A stretch of 64,000 nt of DNA from contig NGBS01000331.1 in the NCBI GenBank assembly GCA_002245135.1, positions 1-64,000 on the forward strand, written 5' to 3'. This DNA comes from Proteromonas lacertae. Taxonomy: Eukaryota; Sar; Bigyra; Opalinata; Proteromonadidae. Position numbers and translations under genes: made by a program. Position 1 is the stretch's first letter; each line of letters starts with the position of its first letter. The notes under the pieces were generated by a model, which was not told where the DNA came from, made no database searches, and saw only the letters and a list, made by a program, of their open reading frames with translations. Below, in pieces: positions 59,752 through 64,000 of the stretch.

Positions 59752-60879
59752 TTATATGCTCTCATATCTACTTTTTCTGCCTTCTGGTACTGGTTGAATA
59801 TCTGGTTCTATAGGTTGTGCTTCATTATTTATACTATGAATTTGTCTTAATCTAAACTTACCATTTGTTGTAATACTATTAACTGGTACTCTTTTAATTT
59901 CATGTGATTTGAATCTATATGAACCTATATCTCTAGGATTAAATTCTTTAGGTATTGTTCCATCCAAGTTCTTAACAGAATATGAAAATGGTCCAACTTT
60001 GTGTATTTGGTATACTTTATCAGTATAATAAGTAGTTTTTTGAAGTTTGTTATCTCTACGTTCTTTTATTCTGACAAAATCATCAGCTTTAAAATGAGTA
60101 TCACTTTTACGCTTCTTTAAGTTTCTAGCATGGGATTCTTTATACAATCTATCTTGGACTTCAAAATCATTGAATACTTCATTTGGAGTTAGATTATTAA
60201 GTGCAGAATGTGGTTTTGCATTGTAATCATCTACAACAGTATATACTATATTACACAATGATTCCATATTGTTAATTTTATCAAATTCTTCATCAGAAAA
60301 TGTATTAATTTTTCTATAAAACATATCTTTAATAGTTCTCACACATCGATCCAATATTTTCATTATATCATGTTCATTGCGTTCTTTAAGTATAAATCGT
60401 ATATGATTTTTATTAAACAAATCTAAAAATTTCTTACCATAGATAATACCAGACTCTTCATCTGACAATATACTTCCTACAAAACGAGCGTTTTCATCCT
60501 TAGGTTGCATACCCTGATAAAACCATTTTTCAAACACTGGATACACATCATTTTCTGATTTAGATTTAACATAATATATCCAACACTTACGACTAACAAC
60601 TTCTATAATTAACAAAAATGGAACTTTTGTATTGTTGAAAAACACCAAATCTATTTGATATGACCCAGGTAACTTTTCAATTTCATATTTAATTCTATTC
60701 CTTTTAGTTGCAGTGATTTGATAATCTGGTTTAGACTCTACAAGTTCACTACTAGCTTTTTTAATGTCAGATTTTTTAAAGTTATTCTCAAGTTCATTTA
60801 CAGAGAAATTAATAAAGTCTCCTTTGTTTAAATAACCATATGTTTTGTATAACTCATTTATTTTATCTTGTAGTGACAT
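59752..60879 (-). CDS. Polinton integrase (retroviral-like)
   Basis: 375 residues, open throughout. PGSYQIDLVFF (Asp about residue 77) and VGSILSDEESG (Asp about 140) are the first two catalytic acids. The third region reads HDIMKILDRCVRTIK, where the acidic residue appears to be Asp in an LDR context, as in the first element. DDYNAKPHSALNNLTPNEVF follows, then KADDFVRIKERRDNKLQKTT and YYTDKVYQIHKVGPFSY, an SH3/chromo-like C-terminus. Divergent from nothing; it is followed upstream by the OB-like gene on the same strand with 68 bp between them. Confidence 0.88.
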   Translation of the reverse strand: MSLQDKINELYKTYGYLNKGDFINFSVNELENNFKKSDIKKASSELVESKPDYQITATKRNRIKYEIEKLPGSYQIDLVFFNNTKVPFLLIIEVVSRKCWIYYVKSKSENDVYPVFEKWFYQGMQPKDENARFVGSILSDEESGIIYGKKFLDLFNKNHIRFILKERNEHDIMKILDRCVRTIKDMFYRKINTFSDEEFDKINNMESLCNIVYTVVDDYNAKPHSALNNLTPNEVFNDFEVQDRLYKESHARNLKKRKSDTHFKADDFVRIKERRDNKLQKTTYYTDKVYQIHKVGPFSYSVKNLDGTIPKEFNPRDIGSYRFKSHEIKRVPVNSITTNGKFRLRQIHSINNEAQPIEPDIQPVPEGRKSRYESI

Positions 60880-60947
60880 TCAAAACAATATATATAAAAA
60901 ATATGAATGATATATATTTAAAGAATTAATGAATTAAAATAATTAAA

Positions 60948-61721
60948 TCATTCTTCTACCTCTCCCAAATCCTTATCACTTAAACTGTTACCACCATTAC
61001 TAAAGTTAATAACTTTAGCAGCACTAATAAATTCATTACTAATTACTTTCTTAGCAGGGAATGGTCTACGAGTACTAATTAAATCACTATCTTCTATCTT
61101 AGTTCTCTTAATTCTGGGAGGTGAAACAAATTTGTTTTGATTAGCTTGTTCTTTCTTAATTTTCTTCTCATTACTTCTAATAGTTGTAGCTAAATCAGGG
61201 TTTTCATCATAACCAACAATATCACTACAAACTCTATGATTAACAAAGTTTTGAGTACCATTACTCTTAATAGAGATTTGATTATCAACAACACTTACAG
61301 CAATTTTACTACCAACATCAACATCAGATGGAACTCTATAGTTACTATTATCCCATATCATAATAGAATTGAAATTGTGGAAGTATTTAATACCATGTTG
61401 AGGTTCTCTACATCCTACACTAATCAAATATCCACGAATGATTTTTTCTATAAAGTCATTCTCGTTTCTATCATAAATTTGTTTCAATACATATTTCACT
61501 TCATCAGCTGAATATGTTTCAAAATCTCTTCCATTATTAATTACAACTTTATGATCCAAATCATGAACAAAAGTAATCAATACATATTGACTAGTTTTAG
61601 TAGGCTTAACTGTAATACTCTCAACAGTTCCTTTAATAATCCATTTGTTACATAACTTTGGATTCTTGTAGTAATCACTGAATTCTACATCGGTAGCTTC
61701 ATTGGGTGTTTCGTTACTCAT
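60948..61721 (-). CDS. Possible OB-fold single-stranded DNA-binding protein (257 aa)
   Basis: The N-terminal KLCNKWIIKGTVESITVKPT and QYVLITFVHDLDHKVVINNG look like alternating strands of an OB barrel. The middle has DVDVGSKIAVSVVDNQISIK and the tail is basic with PRIKRTKIEDSD. It shares a divergent spacer with polymerase B, as expected for a replication partner. The fold call is an inference from pattern only. Confidence 0.45.
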   Translation of the reverse strand: MSNETPNEATDVEFSDYYKNPKLCNKWIIKGTVESITVKPTKTSQYVLITFVHDLDHKVVINNGRDFETYSADEVKYVLKQIYDRNENDFIEKIIRGYLISVGCREPQHGIKYFHNFNSIMIWDNSNYRVPSDVDVGSKIAVSVVDNQISIKSNGTQNFVNHRVCSDIVGYDENPDLATTIRSNEKKIKKEQANQNKFVSPPRIKRTKIEDSDLISTRRPFPAKKVISNEFISAAKVINFSNGGNSLSDKDLGEVEE

Positions 61722-61882
61722 TTTATATAAGGGAGAGATGAAAATAAAAAATGATTAAAAAATGTCAAGAAAAATGAAAATGAAAATTTCTTTTTTTTTT
61801 AAAGTCGACCAATCAAATCATCCGACCAATCAAATTTCATATTTCCATTTTTGATTTATTTCGCGAATTCTGTCTATATATA
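61722..61882. promoter_or_regulatory. Divergent promoter between OB-like gene and polymerase B
   Basis: 161 bp. TATATATAA touches the polymerase start codon (61,875-61,883). Two copies of CGACCAATCAAAT-type words (GTCGACCAATCAAATCATCC and CGACCAATCAAATTTC, about 61,804-61,839) form a short direct repeat with a CCAAT core, a plausible activator site. Confidence 0.5.
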
Positions 61883-63934
61883 ATGAGCAAACATAAAAAG
61901 CTTTTAAAAGCATTTTTTAAGCTTCTAGAACAAACTTTTAATAAAAATAAACATCATAAGCATAAGCATCACCATCATCATAAACATAAACATACAAATG
62001 AACCACCACCACCAGAAGAAGCTCCAAAACGAAGATTAGCGCCATTATTTAGTACAGATGCTATTCAAAATAAAAAAAGATACAATAATGATATACCAAT
62101 AATCAGTGATACATTCTTTGGTGGATTAATGCCTTCTTCCCTACCAAAACCTAACCAAAATCAAAGATTTAATGATAGAATTCGTGATGCTAGAGAAGTT
62201 GATAAATCATCTCAAGGTGTTACCAGGAAATGGGTTTTCAATTATAACAATAGAAATTACAGTACTCCACAACAATGTTATCATGATGTTGTTAATAATA
62301 GTGATATCAAAGATATATTACATGAACTAGCTGATACTATGAATATGATCAAATTTTTCTTTATTGTACGTTCTGTTTATATACCTGATGAGTCTACTGA
62401 CAGTGATGATGAAGTTTCTATATTCAGTCGTAGTAGACTATGTGAAATAACAAAAATGTCTACTGTAGGTGAAATACAAAATATACTGGAGAATATATTT
62501 ACACAAATATCAGAAGATGATTCAAATCATCCTCAAAGTGGTCTTACTTTTGCTAGAGTAAATACTATAGAATTATATGTAACAAAATTTAAAGTGATAC
62601 GTGGAAGTAGTTTTATTGTTTTACCTGCTAAACTTCAAGGTCTTAGATGTTTAACAAATGTAATAAATGAAGATAATGAATGTTTTAAGTGGAGTGTACT
62701 ATGTTCATTATATTCTAATAATCTACAATGTAATAAAGATAAACCTGAAAAATACAAAATGTATGAAAAGAAACATGATTGGAGTATGTTAACATTCCCT
62801 GTTGATGCTACAGACAATGAATCTATTGATAAATTTGAAACAAAGAATCGACTAAATGTCAATATATTTTATATTGATATTGCTAAAGATAAAGAAGAAA
62901 TATTCTTACCCATTCATTTATCTAAACAAAAGAAATCTAAAAAATACAGCGTTGTAAATCTATTGCTAATAAAAAATGAAGATGGAAATTCACACTATGT
63001 GACAATAAATACCTTACCTGCTCTATTTAGAAAAATGATAAATAAAAAGAATAATACTAATAATATATTTGTGTGTCCATATTGTCTCTTCTATACTTAC
63101 GATGATGGATCCTTTAATAGTCACCAAATATATGACTGTCAAGATAAAGAGAATGTATTAAGATTATTCCCTGATAAAGATGATAAAGAAAAATCATATT
63201 TAAAATTTAGGCATTGGACTCACCTCCAAACATTGCCAGTTGTTATGTATTATGATACTGAAACTTATTTTGTACCTTATGATAATGAATTGAATTTAAG
63301 TAGATATAAATCTATGGAAGAAATAGATGATAATGATACTAGAATAGAATTATCAAAAACTGAACAATCTATTATGGCTAGACATAAGCTTTATTCCTAC
63401 TGTATCTATGTAGATAGTAAAATACCAGATATAAACAGTTTTACTGTGATTAAATATAAACAAAATGAGGATCATAATATTGAAAATGATTATGTATTGG
63501 ATATATTAAATATATATGATCAAATATGTACAGTTTACAATTATAGACTAAATAATCCTAAACCTTTTGATGGAGATGAAATAGCTAAGGATATACATAA
63601 TAAAAAGAGAAAATGTGACTTTTGTGGTAAACCATTTAATTCTATTGATCATGTAAAGGTACTTCACCATGATCATTTCACAGGCCATTATATTGCTTCA
63701 ATTGGTAGTAATGAGAATCTTAATATTGATATAAAAAAATTAAAAGTACCAATAATAGGTCATAATGCTATGAAATATGACCAGCATTTCATAGTAAAGG
63801 AATTAGCCAAATTTGCTGCAATAACTAATAGTCCACTCAATATTATACCTAATACAGATGAAAACTATAAGTGTATACAATACAAGAATTTGGTGTTTAT
63901 TGATAGTTATTTATTCTTAGCCTGGGTTGAATAA
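61883..63934 (+). CDS. Polinton protein-primed-type DNA polymerase B, N-terminal part
   Basis: 683 codons. A His/Lys-rich start (HHKHKHHHHHKHKHT), then a long N-terminal domain, a C2H2-like finger (CPYCLFYTYDDGSFNSHQIY, from about residue 397), and exonuclease motif I in VMYYDTETYF (Asp about 458). A CDFCGKPF..HHDHFTGHY endonuclease-VII-like finger follows (about 577-600), then IGHNAMKYDQHF (exo II, about 627). The polymerase palm motifs are not in the window; full-length relatives exceed 1,100 residues. The gene replicates the element from protein-primed ends. Confidence 0.88.
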   Translation: MSKHKKLLKAFFKLLEQTFNKNKHHKHKHHHHHKHKHTNEPPPPEEAPKRRLAPLFSTDAIQNKKRYNNDIPIISDTFFGGLMPSSLPKPNQNQRFNDRIRDAREVDKSSQGVTRKWVFNYNNRNYSTPQQCYHDVVNNSDIKDILHELADTMNMIKFFFIVRSVYIPDESTDSDDEVSIFSRSRLCEITKMSTVGEIQNILENIFTQISEDDSNHPQSGLTFARVNTIELYVTKFKVIRGSSFIVLPAKLQGLRCLTNVINEDNECFKWSVLCSLYSNNLQCNKDKPEKYKMYEKKHDWSMLTFPVDATDNESIDKFETKNRLNVNIFYIDIAKDKEEIFLPIHLSKQKKSKKYSVVNLLLIKNEDGNSHYVTINTLPALFRKMINKKNNTNNIFVCPYCLFYTYDDGSFNSHQIYDCQDKENVLRLFPDKDDKEKSYLKFRHWTHLQTLPVVMYYDTETYFVPYDNELNLSRYKSMEEIDDNDTRIELSKTEQSIMARHKLYSYCIYVDSKIPDINSFTVIKYKQNEDHNIENDYVLDILNIYDQICTVYNYRLNNPKPFDGDEIAKDIHNKKRKCDFCGKPFNSIDHVKVLHHDHFTGHYIASIGSNENLNIDIKKLKVPIIGHNAMKYDQHFIVKELAKFAAITNSPLNIIPNTDENYKCIQYKNLVFIDSYLFLAWVE

Positions 63935-64000
63935 TAAAGGGACAGGGCAGTGGCGGGACAAGGGCATGTCCCGGGCAAAAATTGAAAGGGGCGTCCTTTA
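63935..64000. repeat. GC-richer GGGAC-type repeat at window end
   Basis: GGGACAGGGCAGTGGCGGGAC and GGGCATGTCCCGGGC words directly after the polymerase fragment. Same flavour as 50,281-50,400. Probably the start of a dispersed repeat that interrupts the second Polinton. Confidence 0.6.

Larger units (their letters stand above)
55174..63934. mobile_element. Second Polinton/Maverick, partial, different family
   Basis: It holds, in order, part of a packaging ATPase, a membrane protein, a zinc-binding protein, a small membrane protein, a coiled-coil protein, an integrase, an OB-like protein and the N-terminal half of DNA polymerase B. Protein sequences differ strongly from the first element apart from one shared tract (57,321-57,591). 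No terminal inverted repeats are visible. The left side is cut by dispersed repeats and the right side at 63,934. Most genes inside are open, so it is a truncated but otherwise little-damaged fossil. Confidence 0.85.

Noticed and set aside
1-64000. Ciliate or other reassigned-stop genome
   Set aside because: Intact genes end at TAA, TAG and TGA, and conserved proteins read correctly with the standard code.
1-64000. Trichomonas vaginalis as the source
   Set aside because: Polintons are common there, but the window is more AT-rich, shows no typical initiator motifs at gene starts, and the GT15-like gene points towards fungi. Not excluded completely.

Overview
The window is very AT-rich eukaryotic DNA. 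The standard genetic code fits: TAA, TAG and TGA all end genes. The recognisable genes show no introns. Three kinds of material are interleaved: a cluster of membrane-anchored glycosyltransferase (GT) genes, capsid-bearing Polinton/Maverick elements, and smaller DNA transposons with GC-richer dispersed repeats. A fungus-type genome, for example an arbuscular mycorrhizal fungus such as Rhizophagus, is my best guess. The reasons are the fungal-type GT15 (KRE2/MNT1-like) gene, the base composition and the Polinton load. This is an inference and no host marker gene proves it.

Positions 1-18,934 form a giant palindrome. The arms (1-8,551 and 10,386-18,934) are nearly identical and flank a 1.8 kb unique centre. 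Each arm holds a GT61-like gene, a TylF/MycF-like methyltransferase, a GT15-like gene, an unclassified GT and a DIRDV-motif GT-like gene. The junction cuts the gene at 9,832-10,698, which is whole only on the right, so the left arm looks like the duplicate. A 1,054 bp hAT element with perfect 8 bp target duplications sits between two divergent GT-cluster genes in both arms. Positions 18,935-27,111 continue the cluster with GT2-like, GT77-like, GT31, GT37-like and GT92-like genes, some of them decayed. Nearly all are short type II membrane proteins (N-terminal anchor, GT-A-type DxD motifs). They could together build and methylate a glycan in the Golgi or on a virion. A Polinton-type integrase relic lies inside the cluster in both arms, and more relics lie at 27,230-27,965. 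A viral or element origin of the cluster is therefore possible.

Positions 28,977-48,384 are one complete-length Polinton of 19.4 kb, with terminal inverted repeats of about 245 bp and a 6 bp target duplication (AGCTTG), inserted into a decayed hAT transposase gene. It carries minor and major capsid proteins, a packaging ATPase, an adenovirus-type protease at the end of a very long membrane protein, a retroviral-type integrase and about a dozen small structural or unknown genes. No DNA polymerase B gene is visible in it. It is a fossil with roughly eight breaks.

Positions 48,391-55,173 are a transposon graveyard: the rest of the hAT gene, two MITEs, a foldback repeat, a 10 bp tandem repeat, a third hAT copy and decayed coding pieces. 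One intact methyltransferase-like gene at 53,697-54,677 matches the GT cluster in style. Positions 55,174-63,934 are part of a second, different Polinton. It has part of an ATPase, a membrane protein, a coiled-coil protein, an intact integrase, an OB-like protein and the N-terminal half of a protein-primed-type PolB. Its ends are not in the window.
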